Both the position numbers and the translations under genes were made by a program. A stretch of DNA of 64,000 nt from Neorhizobium lilium (GTDB lineage: Bacteria > Pseudomonadota > Alphaproteobacteria > Rhizobiales > Rhizobiaceae), in contig NZ_SBIP01000002.1 of the NCBI RefSeq assembly GCF_004053875.1, positions 1,116,001 to 1,180,000 of the forward strand, written 5' to 3'. Positions 36,595 through 45,131 of this stretch are shown piece after piece; the first letter of the stretch is position 1, and each line of letters starts with the position of its first letter. The notes beneath the pieces were generated by a model. The model was not told the DNA's origin and did no database searches. It worked only from the letters and a program-made list of their open reading frames with translations.

Positions 36595-37287
36595 TTAATC
36601 AACTGAAGCATCAGATTCCCACGTCCCATCCCCGGCCTTGCGCAGCAGGGGGGTCGCAAAGGCACCGACCACGCGTGGCCGCCACCCCGTGCCGAAAGCG
36701 TCGAGCCTCTCGTGCCAGCGTTCCGACTGCAGCATGGCAGCGCCGATCACCACCGGCTCCACGTCGAGCGATTGCATCAGCGACAGGGCGGCAATGATGG
36801 AGGCACCGCTGGAAATGACGTCGTCCACCAGCGCCACCCGCTTGCCCTGGATGAGCGGCAGCATGCGCGGATCCACGTAAAGCCGCTTCTTCTGCTCGGG
36901 TGTCGTGATGGACGAAAGCGGCACGGACAGCGTCTCGTCGTACCAGAATTTCCGCGAGGTTCCGAGCGGCACATAACGGGTGTGGCCGAGTGTGCGGGCA
37001 ACGGCTGCCGCAAGCGTCAAGCCAAGCGTCGGCAGCCCGACGATCACCTCCGGCCGGAAGTTTGCAAGCCGCGGCGCGAGCGATGCGGCCAGCGCATCCT
37101 GTACGTCGAAACTCGCCTGGTTGATGATCAGCGAGGCGAGCGCATGTTCGCCGTCGGCGAGCGGCCGGATCGGCAGGGCAAGCTGGCTGCCGTCCGAAAG
37201 CTGCGCCGGAAAGAATCCTGCAAACGGCCCTGCAGTGTCGGGGCTGCCGGGCGGGTGAATGGTCTGCCAGAAATCATGCGGCTGCAT
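36595..37287 (-). CDS. Phosphoribosyltransferase-family protein
   Basis: 230 residues. The PRPP-binding motif is clear (RVALVDDVISSGAS, about 149-162), preceded by a beta strand (PEVIVGLPTLGLTLAAAVARTLG) of the type I fold. Length and hood differ from short bacterial Hpt and Apt, so the base is not fixed by sequence. It is the last gene of the operon with nucleoside hydrolase and adenine deaminase, where it would turn a freed purine (probably hypoxanthine, xanthine or adenine) into its nucleotide. Confidence 0.85.
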   Translation of the reverse strand: MQPHDFWQTIHPPGSPDTAGPFAGFFPAQLSDGSQLALPIRPLADGEHALASLIINQASFDVQDALAASLAPRLANFRPEVIVGLPTLGLTLAAAVARTLGHTRYVPLGTSRKFWYDETLSVPLSSITTPEQKKRLYVDPRMLPLIQGKRVALVDDVISSGASIIAALSLMQSLDVEPVVIGAAMLQSERWHERLDAFGTGWRPRVVGAFATPLLRKAGDGTWESDASVD

Positions 37288-37296
37288 CGGCTGCCC

Positions 37297-39087
37297 CTAT
37301 TCCACAATACTGAGGACGGGCGATGCGAGAAGCTGCCCGGTTGAACCGTCGGCAATGCCGCGATCTGTCTGATGCGGTCCCGGATTGCAGGCCAGCGTCG
37401 CGCCGAAACAGGCCTTGAACACGAGGTAGGGCGGTTCCCAATCGACGATCCGGTCCATCGCCGCCCGGATGTGGCGGAAGCCGTCCGCAACCTCGATCAG
37501 CGGCGCTTCGGAGACAAGGCCCGACAGAGGCAGCGGCAGCAGCGCTTTCACCTCGCCGTGCTCGACCACCGCCATGCCGCCGCCTGCCTCGATCACCGCA
37601 TTGGCCGCCATGGCCATGTCTCTGGGATCGGCACCGAAGACGGTAAGGTTGTGGCTGTCATGCGCAAGCGTGGTCGCGAAAGCGCCCCGCCATTTGCCCC
37701 AGCCTTCCAGAAACCCGACACGGGTGCGGCTGTCGGTACGGCCGTGGCGATGGGTCACGGCGATCAGCGTCGTGTCCTCCGGGGGTACCACGTAACCATC
37801 GACGACATCCGCACCCGTTTCCCCCCATTGCGTGAACCGGGGCCGCGCAATGGTCGCTAAGCGAACTTCTCTGCCTTCCGAGACAACCCGGAAATCCTGC
37901 TCCTGAAGCGGCTGGAGCTTGACCGAACCGCGTAGGGGCGCCGGATCGGCCGAACACACGGCGCTGGCAATTATGCCCGCCTTCGAAACGACCGTACCGC
38001 TCGCAATGACGCAGCGAGCACGGAAGTCGCCAAGGTCCTCGAAGACGGCGATATCGGCGCGGCGTCCCGGCGCGATCAGGCCGAGATCCCTGCGCCCAAG
38101 CCGGACTGCGCCGTTCAGCGTGGCCGCCTGCAGCGCCCATTCCGGCTTCATTCCGTAGCGGACGAGCCGGCGGACAACGTCATCCAACCCGCCGCCATCC
38201 ACCAGATCGTCCGGGAAGACGTCGTCCGTGCAGAGCGTCACCGTCTGCGGCAGATGCCCGAGCCCGTTGATGGCCTCTACCAGTTCCGGCAGCAGATGGT
38301 CGTGCGAACCTCGCAGCTCGATGGTAAGCCCGGCGCGCAGCTTCGCCAGCAGATCGTCCGCCGAAACCAGCTCATGGTCCGACGTGACGCCGGCCACCAT
38401 GAAAGCTGCAAGATCGGGGCCAGACAGACCGCGCGCATGGCCGCAGACCAGCTTTTCGGAATCGAGCGCCGCCTGCACGATTGTGCTCATGCGCGGATCG
38501 CGGTCGATCACACCGCGCATGTTCATGACCTCGGCAAGGCCGCAGATCTTCGGCCAATAAAGCATTTCCTCGATCGTCGCCGCATCGAAATCGGCGCCCG
38601 CCATTTCCAGCCCCGGCGCCGAGGGAACGCTGGAGGGCGCCAGCATCACGCAGCGCAGCGGCAAGATCTTGACCGCCTCGACGGCCCAGCTCACCCCATC
38701 GACGCCATGGACATTGCCGAATTCATGCGGGTCCCAGACGACGGTCGTCACCCCGCGTGACACGACGGCTGCAGCATAAGTGGCTGGCGTCACCATGGAG
38801 CTTTCGATGTGCATATGCGTGTCGATCAGTCCGGGTGATACATAGGCACCGGTCGCGTCGAGGATCTCCGCTGCGTCGCTGCGGCTGCCCGTCTCATGGA
38901 CGCTGGCGATCAGCAGCCCGACCAGACCGATATCGGCCGGCCGCAACTCGCCTGTCACCACATCCACCAGGGTGCCGCCGGTGATGAGAATGTCGAACGG
39001 CCGGTCTCCGCGCGCAGCTTCCACCGCGCGGGTGCGCAAGTCCGGATCGTTGAACGCGTTCACGTCCGCAATGATACCGCTCACCAT
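37297..39087 (-). CDS. ade: Adenine deaminase
   Basis: 596 residues, typical for bacterial Ade, which converts adenine to hypoxanthine plus ammonia with a metal centre. The signature GLIDTHMHIESSMVTPATYA and WDPHEFGNVHG are both present, with later metal or active-site residues in HARGLSGPDL and FPDDLVDGGGLDD, and the C-terminal adenine-deaminase domain. It overlaps the nucleoside hydrolase stop by seven bases and is followed nine bases later by the phosphoribosyltransferase. Confidence 0.95.
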   Translation of the reverse strand: MVSGIIADVNAFNDPDLRTRAVEAARGDRPFDILITGGTLVDVVTGELRPADIGLVGLLIASVHETGSRSDAAEILDATGAYVSPGLIDTHMHIESSMVTPATYAAAVVSRGVTTVVWDPHEFGNVHGVDGVSWAVEAVKILPLRCVMLAPSSVPSAPGLEMAGADFDAATIEEMLYWPKICGLAEVMNMRGVIDRDPRMSTIVQAALDSEKLVCGHARGLSGPDLAAFMVAGVTSDHELVSADDLLAKLRAGLTIELRGSHDHLLPELVEAINGLGHLPQTVTLCTDDVFPDDLVDGGGLDDVVRRLVRYGMKPEWALQAATLNGAVRLGRRDLGLIAPGRRADIAVFEDLGDFRARCVIASGTVVSKAGIIASAVCSADPAPLRGSVKLQPLQEQDFRVVSEGREVRLATIARPRFTQWGETGADVVDGYVVPPEDTTLIAVTHRHGRTDSRTRVGFLEGWGKWRGAFATTLAHDSHNLTVFGADPRDMAMAANAVIEAGGGMAVVEHGEVKALLPLPLSGLVSEAPLIEVADGFRHIRAAMDRIVDWEPPYLVFKACFGATLACNPGPHQTDRGIADGSTGQLLASPVLSIVE

Positions 39088-40016
39088 GTTGCCTCCGCCC
39101 GCAGCGTTTCCATAATGATATTACGCGCTCGCGCAGCATCGATCTGCGCCCCGAAAGCGGCATTGAACGCTCCGCGCGCCGCCCGCGTTTCGACCACGGT
39201 GCGCCCGCGCGTCAATCCGCCAGCAAGCTCGACATCGATGCGCGCCTCCTGCCAGGTCACCGTATCGGGATAGGCGAGCGCAACGACGGCGACCGCATCA
39301 TAGAGCGACATGGCCGGGCGCCCGCGCCGGATCGCGATGTCGATGAAGCCGGTGAGAAGATCGGCCAGCAGTTCCGCATTTCGCCCACCGGCGACGCGGA
39401 TCGGCGCCACGTCCTCCGGTGCGCAAAGCACCTGGCGGCAGAGGTCGAGGTCGATCATCTTCAGCGGAATGCCGTGGGCAAGCACGATGCCCAGCGCTTC
39501 CGGATCGGCAAAGGCATTGAACTCGGCCGAGGCCGTGTGATTGCCGGCCGTCACCGAACCGCCCATCCAGGTCAGCTCGGTGATCCGGCGGCCAAGATCC
39601 GGCCGCGCCAGCGCCACCGCCGCGATATTCGTGAGCGGGCCAAGGGCCATGATCCGTCGCTCCGGCTCCTCCTCGCCTTCATTCTGCTCGAGCCAGGCGC
39701 AGAGCGCTTCGAATGCGCCGCCCTCCAGTTCATCCGGCACCTGCGGCAGCATAAGGCCTGCGCTCGGCATGCCGGCTGCACCGAGAATTCCGGTTGCCGT
39801 TTCCAGCTGCCCGAGAACGGGCGCTTCCCGCCCCGCATAGATTGGAAACGGCCAGACGAAGGCGGAAGCAGCGCTCGCCGCATTGCGCCGCACCTGCTCC
39901 AGCGGCGCATTGCCGAAGGTGAGCGAAATTCCGTCAATGCCAAGCCCCGCATGCGCGGCGACCATGATCGCGGCGATGTCGTCGAAACCCATGTCCGTGT
40001 CGATCCAGATACCCAT
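39081..40016 (-). CDS. Nucleoside hydrolase (IUNH family)
   Basis: 311 residues from the ATG at 40016, which has GAGGA eight bases upstream; a TTG at 40031 is the alternative. The calcium/ribose-binding motif DTDMGFDD (residues 6-13) is intact. The family cuts ribonucleosides into base and ribose. The usual active-site His of inosine-uridine hydrolases cannot be placed with certainty, and the SVTAGNHTASAEFNAFADPEA stretch fits the ribose site. It starts 11 bases after the importer ATPase stop, tying it to uptake. Confidence 0.92.
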   Translation of the reverse strand: MGIWIDTDMGFDDIAAIMVAAHAGLGIDGISLTFGNAPLEQVRRNAASAASAFVWPFPIYAGREAPVLGQLETATGILGAAGMPSAGLMLPQVPDELEGGAFEALCAWLEQNEGEEEPERRIMALGPLTNIAAVALARPDLGRRITELTWMGGSVTAGNHTASAEFNAFADPEALGIVLAHGIPLKMIDLDLCRQVLCAPEDVAPIRVAGGRNAELLADLLTGFIDIAIRRGRPAMSLYDAVAVVALAYPDTVTWQEARIDVELAGGLTRGRTVVETRAARGAFNAAFGAQIDAARARNIIMETLRAEATW

Positions 40017-40027
40017 TCCGGCGATCC

Positions 40028-41053
40028 TCAAGAAAACTGCGACAGCGGCACGGCCTTGTGGGCCGGCAGATCGAAGGCAAGCTCGGTGCCGAGATCATGC
40101 ACGGGCTGGCTGGCCTCCACCTCTGCCTTGATCAGCCCGAGCGGCGTATCCAGCAGATATTCCCTGTGGTCGCCGGCAAAGGATGTGCCGCGCACGGTGC
40201 CCCGAAAAGGACCTGTCCCCAGGGACACCATACGCGGCCGCCAGGCGAGGCCCGCCGCTGAAGGGGCCTCTCCCTGGAGTTCGAACAGGCTGCCAGCCGC
40301 CTTCAGCTTTCCGCCTTCCAGCGCAAAGACGTTCTCGAAGCCGACGAAATCGGCGACGAAGGAGGATTGCGGCCGGTTGTAGATATCCTGCGGCGAGCCG
40401 ATCTGCTCGATGGCGCCGCGCTTCATCACCACGATCCGGTCTGCCAGCGCCAGCGCCTCCGCCTGGTCATGGGTGACGAAGATCATCGTCACGCCCGTTT
40501 CCTTCTGGACGCGCTGCAATTCGGTGCGCATTTCCAGCCGCAGCCTTGCATCGAGGTTGGACAGCGGCTCGTCGAGCAGCAGCACCTTCGGCTCCATCAC
40601 CATGGAGCGGGCCAGCGCCACGCGCTGCTGCTGGCCGCCGGAAAGCTCGGCCGGACGCCGGTTGGCAAAACTCGACAGGCCGACGGACTTGATGCCCGAC
40701 TGCACCTTGGCGTCGAGCTCTGTGCCACGCAGGCCCTTCAGCCGCAGCCCGAAGGCAACGTTTTCATAGACGGAAAGATGCGGAAACAGCGCATAGGACT
40801 GGAAGACCAGACCGACGGCCCGCTTGTTGGGCGACACATGGGTGATATCGGCGCCGTCCAGCCGCACATGGCCGCTCCTGACCGGCAACAGGCCGGCGAT
40901 CGCCCGCATGGTCGTCGTCTTGCCGCAGCCCGACGGCCCCAGCAGGGCAATCAGCTCGCCGCGACGGATATCGAGGTCGAGATCGGCGACAGCAACCGAA
41001 TCGCCATAGGCGAGCGTCAGCTTTTCGAGCGAGAGGTAGGCTTGATCAGACAT
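40028..41053 (-). CDS. ABC importer ATPase, PotA/FbpC type
   Basis: 341 residues from the ATG at 41053, overlapping the permease stop by eight bases. Walker A GPSGCGKTT (about 36-44), signature LSGGQQQRVALARS, Walker [13 protein letters not shown], and a TOBE-type C-terminus. This class serves spermidine/putrescine, iron and thiamine importers. Purine nucleoside transport is inferred from the downstream salvage enzymes and is unusual for the class. Confidence 0.92.
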   Translation of the reverse strand: MSDQAYLSLEKLTLAYGDSVAVADLDLDIRRGELIALLGPSGCGKTTTMRAIAGLLPVRSGHVRLDGADITHVSPNKRAVGLVFQSYALFPHLSVYENVAFGLRLKGLRGTELDAKVQSGIKSVGLSSFANRRPAELSGGQQQRVALARSMVMEPKVLLLDEPLSNLDARLRLEMRTELQRVQKETGVTMIFVTHDQAEALALADRIVVMKRGAIEQIGSPQDIYNRPQSSFVADFVGFENVFALEGGKLKAAGSLFELQGEAPSAAGLAWRPRMVSLGTGPFRGTVRGTSFAGDHREYLLDTPLGLIKAEVEASQPVHDLGTELAFDLPAHKAVPLSQFS

Positions 41054-41840
41054 AGCGGGAGAACCCCAGAAAGCGTTCGGCGGCAAATACGATGCCGATG
41101 GACAGGAAGGCGAGCAGCGCCGATAGGGCTGCGACCGATGGGTCGAAGACGATTTCCATATAGGCGATCATGTCGATCGGCAGCGTCCGGACGCCCGGCC
41201 CGGACAGGAAGAGCGACACCGGCACCTGGTTGAACGAGGTGACGAAGCCGAGGATGAAAGCCGACAGAATGCCGCCGCGAATGTTCGGCAGGACGACGCG
41301 GAAGAAGGCGCCTGTTCGCGACGAGCCGAGCAGCACCGCCGCCTCCTCTATATCGGAGCGCAGGTTGTCGAGGCTGGCTGACACCACCCGCACCGCATAG
41401 GGCAGCACCAGCGCCGTATGCGCCAGAAACAGCGCCAGGCTGATGCCGACACCGAACGGCACGACGATGTAGCGCAGCAGCGCCAGCCCGACGATGATGC
41501 CCGGCACGATGATCGGCGCCGAAACCACGGTGCGGATCACTTCCGCGCCCGGCAGCTTGTAGCGCGACAGCGCGTAGGAGGCGGGAATGCCCAGCACCAG
41601 TGCCGCCGCCGTGCCGCCGATTGCCAGGAACAGCGACATGCCGAACGAGGCGCGGAAGCTTTCCACCGTGAAGACCTTGGCGATCCAGCGCAGCGAGAAG
41701 CCCTGCGGCGGAAAGGCCAGCGTATCGCCCGCCGAAAACGAGGCGGCGACGATGATCAGGAACGGCCCGATCAGGAAGGCGATCACAAGGAACAGGGTGA
41801 GCGGGATAAACAGATTGCGGCCAAGGGAGTTCGGCATCAT
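41046..41840 (-). CDS. ABC importer permease, PotC type
   Basis: 264 residues from the ATG at 41840 (MMPNSLGRNLFIPLTLFLVI). About six membrane helices with the coupling loop EEAAVLLGSSRTGAFFRVVLPN. The open frame continues upstream through the partner permease in another frame, which is rejected. Four-base overlap with the first permease and an eight-base overlap with the ATPase indicate tight coupling. Confidence 0.92.
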   Translation of the reverse strand: MMPNSLGRNLFIPLTLFLVIAFLIGPFLIIVAASFSAGDTLAFPPQGFSLRWIAKVFTVESFRASFGMSLFLAIGGTAAALVLGIPASYALSRYKLPGAEVIRTVVSAPIIVPGIIVGLALLRYIVVPFGVGISLALFLAHTALVLPYAVRVVSASLDNLRSDIEEAAVLLGSSRTGAFFRVVLPNIRGGILSAFILGFVTSFNQVPVSLFLSGPGVRTLPIDMIAYMEIVFDPSVAALSALLAFLSIGIVFAAERFLGFSRYV

Positions 41841-42694
41841 GCGGCAGCCCTCACCTTGTTGCGGGCCGTCGCGACCCGCTTCAGGAGGATGTTGGCGGCG
41901 AAGCTCATGACGATCAGGATGAAGGCGATGACGCTGGCGGCAACGAAATTGCTGGACACAGCCACCTGCTGGTACATCAGCGTTTCCAGCATCAGCACCT
42001 TGGAGCCGCCCAGAATGGCCGGCGTGATATAGGCGGTCAGCGAACCGGTGAAGACCAGCGTGCCGCCGATCACCAGCCCCTCCCTGGTCAGCGGCAGCAC
42101 CACCTTCCAGAACACCTGGAACCAGTTGGCGCCGAGCACCCGGGCGGCGGGAATGGCATCCTTCGGCATGTTTTCCAGCGCCGAGATCAGCGAAATGATC
42201 ATCAGAGGCAGGAAGAGTTGCAGCAGGCCGATGAAGATCGCGGTTTCGGAAAACAGGATGCGCAACGGCGCTTGCGTGATCCCGAGGGCCTGGAACGCCT
42301 GGTTGACGATGCCGGTGCGCCCCAGGATGACGATCCAGGCATAGGTGCGCGCCACCGGCGAGATCATCAGCGGCAGCACGACAAGACCCGTGACACGGCC
42401 CTTGGCGACCGGGTCGAGGCTGACGATGGCAAAGGCCGCCGCATAGCCGATCACCGCCGACACAACCGTCACGATCGCGCCGAGCCGCAAAGTGCGCAGA
42501 AAGACCGTCTGGTTGAGCGAGCTGGAGAAGAAATCGGTGAAAGCGGAAAGCGTCCAACCGCCCCCGACCCCGTCGACCACCGGGTTGCGGAACCCGTCCG
42601 ACAGCAGGATCAGCACAGGCACGAGAAACACCGCCGCCGCGAAGATCGCGGCAGGCAGCGCAAGTGCAAGGGCCTCGGCCCGGTTCTGGAACAT
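41837..42694 (-). CDS. ABC importer permease, PotB type
   Basis: 285 residues from the ATG at 42694 (MFQNRAEALALALPAAIFAA), chosen over a start 13 codons upstream that lies in spacer. Six membrane helices; coupling loop DAIPAARVLGANWFQVFWKVVLP. It pairs with the following PotC-type permease. A 221-base gap containing a palindromic element separates it from the binding-protein gene. Confidence 0.92.
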   Translation of the reverse strand: MFQNRAEALALALPAAIFAAAVFLVPVLILLSDGFRNPVVDGVGGGWTLSAFTDFFSSSLNQTVFLRTLRLGAIVTVVSAVIGYAAAFAIVSLDPVAKGRVTGLVVLPLMISPVARTYAWIVILGRTGIVNQAFQALGITQAPLRILFSETAIFIGLLQLFLPLMIISLISALENMPKDAIPAARVLGANWFQVFWKVVLPLTREGLVIGGTLVFTGSLTAYITPAILGGSKVLMLETLMYQQVAVSSNFVAASVIAFILIVMSFAANILLKRVATARNKVRAAA

Positions 42695-42747
42695 GGATGG
42701 TGGTCTCCGGCCTTGTTGACGATATCCCCTCACTTGCGATTTCTAAC

Positions 42748-42880
42748 ACTTAGCTGAAGCTAAGATGTTGAAATCGCTTTCTCTCCCACAAGGGGAGAGA
42801 TGCCGGGGAGGCATCCTCGGCGCCCTTCCTCTCCCCTTGTGGGAGAGGTTACAAAATCATGATCTTAGCGTCAGCTAAGT
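42748..42880. repeat. 133-bp nested inverted repeat between binding protein and permeases
   Basis: Outer arms ACTTAGCTGAAGCTAAGAT (42748-42766) and its inverted copy (42862-42880) differ at one base and are each self-complementary. Inside them CTCTCCC-ACAAGGGGAGAG and CTCTCCCCTTGTGGGAGAG form a second nested pair (about 42780-42847). The result is a long cruciform-capable element in the middle of the operon. Confidence 0.8.
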
Positions 42881-42915
42881 CTTAGATTTTGTTGGTGAGG
42901 GGGCCGAAACTTGCC

Positions 42916-43950
42916 TTACTGCCCCACGGCCTCGTTCCAGCTCTTTACCCAGCCGGCGCGGTTGTCGAGCGCGGTGGCCGAGGGGATGAGCTTCAGGCTC
43001 CTGGCCGTTTCCTCGCCATAAGTAAGGTTGGCGGCGATCTCGTCGGAAACCTTGACGTCCCGGTTGGCCGGGCTGTCGATGAACTTCTCGGCAAGCTTGG
43101 TCTGCACTTCGGTGGACAGCCAGAAATCCATGAACTGCGTCGCAAGTTCGCGGTTCTTGGAGCCCTTGGTGACGATCATCACGTTCATGCCGCCGGTCTG
43201 GCCTTCCTTGGGTGTCGCCCAGGCGACGGGCAGACCGAGCTTGGTGAAAGGCGCCCAGGTGAAGCGGCCGATCGGCGCTGCCCAGATCTCTTCCTGCTTC
43301 ATCAACTGCACGAGCTGCGAGGATTTCTCATAGAAGGTGACGATCTCGTCCTTCTTTTCGCCCACCGCCGTGATGGCCCCCTTGAGGTCCGGTGTGTCCT
43401 TGCCCACTGCCTTGCCCAGCATGAAGAGCGCCGGCGGACCCTGATTGGTGGTGACGTTCGGCCAGGCGATATGGCTTGCATATTCCGGCTTCAGCAGATC
43501 CGCCCAGCTCTCGATCTTCATCTTGTCGGAGCGGTAGGCGATGGACGTGGCATAGAAGGTATAGCCGACGCTCATGCCGTCGCCGTTCGGATCCTTGGCG
43601 AGGTCGTAGAGCTTGCCGAAGTTCGAAAGCTTGGCAGTGTCGATCTTGTCGGTAAGGCCTGCACGCGCGGCGGCAAGCGCATCGGCCATGGAAACCACCG
43701 CCATGTCGACGACGGGGCTTGCCTTGTTGGCTTCCATCTTGGCCAGCCGCTCGACGCTATTGCCGGTTTCCACCACCAGCTTGCAGCCGCAGAGCTTCTG
43801 GAACGGATCGTAGACGATCTGCTTGTACTCGTCCTGCGACAGCGCATAGACGGAAATCGTCAGCGTCTTTTCCTGCGCAAGCGCCGGTGTCTGGGCGGCG
43901 CCCAAGCCGAGCAGGGCCGCTCCGCATGTAAACGCGAATGTCTTCATCAT
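42916..43950 (-). CDS. Periplasmic binding protein of the purine-linked importer (PotD/Fbp fold)
   Basis: 344 residues with signal peptide MMKTFAFTCGAALLGLGA... cleaved near TPALA-QE. The mature protein matches the family-1/6 binding-protein pattern (TISVYALSQDEYKQIVYDPF; PEYASHIAWPNVTTNQGP). A CGC pair near residue 55 may form a disulfide or bind metal. It overlaps the LacI gene by four bases. The ligand is not readable; the operon suggests a purine base or nucleoside. Confidence 0.88.
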   Translation of the reverse strand: MMKTFAFTCGAALLGLGAAQTPALAQEKTLTISVYALSQDEYKQIVYDPFQKLCGCKLVVETGNSVERLAKMEANKASPVVDMAVVSMADALAAARAGLTDKIDTAKLSNFGKLYDLAKDPNGDGMSVGYTFYATSIAYRSDKMKIESWADLLKPEYASHIAWPNVTTNQGPPALFMLGKAVGKDTPDLKGAITAVGEKKDEIVTFYEKSSQLVQLMKQEEIWAAPIGRFTWAPFTKLGLPVAWATPKEGQTGGMNVMIVTKGSKNRELATQFMDFWLSTEVQTKLAEKFIDSPANRDVKVSDEIAANLTYGEETARSLKLIPSATALDNRAGWVKSWNEAVGQ

Positions 43951-45008
43951 CGTATTTCCCCTTTTATGGTGTTGCCTTGCGAATTGAAAATGGCGGGACG
44001 ACCGCTGGTCTGGCGGGCCACGAGCGTCATCGGGACACGGTCGTGCTGCGCGATGGCTATGCCGCCGGCCTCGGGTATTTCAGCATTCTCCTGATCGATG
44101 ACCGCGAGCAGCGCATTGACGGCAATCTCGGCGATGGCGGCCATATCCTGCCGCACCGTGGTGATTGCGGGACTGACCACGGAGGACCAGGCGAGATCGT
44201 CGAAACCGACGACACTGGCCTGATCGGGAATGCGGATGCCGGCGCGCTGCAACTCCGTCACGGCGCGCAGGGCATGCAGGTCGTTGCTGGCGGCGAAGGC
44301 GGTAAAGCCGCGTTCGATCTTGTCCATGAGACCGAGCGGGCAGCCGGGCCCGGACACGGCCTCGATCTTCTCGATCCAGACAACCTCGACCCTCGCATCC
44401 TTCGGCAGACGCGACTTCATTCCGCCGATACGATCGTTCTGGACGTTTGACTGCGGATTGGCGCCGATCAGCACGAAATTGCGGTGACCGAGCCCGGCGA
44501 GATGGTCCGCCACAAGCTGGCCGCCCTGCCAATGGTCCGAAGAGACCGTATTGCCGGGTGTTGAAGGACTGTCGATGACGGCCACCGGGCAGCCGAGATC
44601 GCCGATTCGGGTTCCGAAGCGCGGCACGACGACGATGCCATCCACCTGGCGCTCCATCAGCCGCTGGATGGCGAGCGTCTGCATGTTGTTGTTGCCACGG
44701 CTGTCGGCGATCAGCACGCCGTAACCCGCATCGGCGGCAGCGTTTTCGATGGCTTGCGCGATCTGCGGAAAGAGCGGATTACCGATATTCGGCAGCACGA
44801 GGCCCAGCACGCCGCTGCGGCCGGTCCGCAGCGCCCGTGCAGTAAGGCTCGGCACGTAACCAAGTTCGGCCGCCTTGGTGCGGATTTTTTCCGCAAGTTC
44901 GGGAGAGACCCGGCCCTTGCCGGACAGCGCATTGGACACCGTTGCCGCAGACACGCCAAGAGCCGCGGCAATCGCGCTCATGTTCGGACTGTGGCGGACA
45001 ACGGCCAT
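43947..45008 (-). CDS. LacI-family transcriptional regulator
   Basis: 353 residues: N-terminal helix-turn-helix (NMSAIAAALGVSAATVSNALSGKGRVS), hinge (LTARALRTGRSGVLGLVLP) and a sugar- or nucleoside-binding-type core with the SNDLHALRAVTELQRAG effector region. PurR of E. coli, also LacI family, binds hypoxanthine or guanine, so a purine effector is plausible. It is first in the operon and overlaps the binding-protein gene by four bases, so regulator level follows operon output. A palindrome 10 bases upstream is its likely operator. Confidence 0.93.
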   Translation of the reverse strand: MAVVRHSPNMSAIAAALGVSAATVSNALSGKGRVSPELAEKIRTKAAELGYVPSLTARALRTGRSGVLGLVLPNIGNPLFPQIAQAIENAAADAGYGVLIADSRGNNNMQTLAIQRLMERQVDGIVVVPRFGTRIGDLGCPVAVIDSPSTPGNTVSSDHWQGGQLVADHLAGLGHRNFVLIGANPQSNVQNDRIGGMKSRLPKDARVEVVWIEKIEAVSGPGCPLGLMDKIERGFTAFAASNDLHALRAVTELQRAGIRIPDQASVVGFDDLAWSSVVSPAITTVRQDMAAIAEIAVNALLAVIDQENAEIPEAGGIAIAQHDRVPMTLVARQTSGRPAIFNSQGNTIKGEIR

Positions 45009-45017
45009 GGGCTCTGC

Positions 45018-45037
45018 CTGATTAATCGTTTAAGCAG
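45018..45037 (-). promoter_or_regulatory. Candidate LacI-family operator
   Basis: CTGATTAATCGTTTAAGCAG is symmetric at 16 of 20 positions around a central CG, the hallmark of LacI-family operators. It begins 10 bases upstream of the lacI-type start, so binding would block initiation of the whole operon. Autoregulation is inferred. Confidence 0.6.
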
Positions 45038-45131
45038 AATATGAGAAAATCGGGCTGGAGTCGAGCCCCCACGTGCCTTAGCCCACTTCCTGCATCAGGC
45101 GGCGTATAGCTACGTTACTCGCGCCGTGCGT

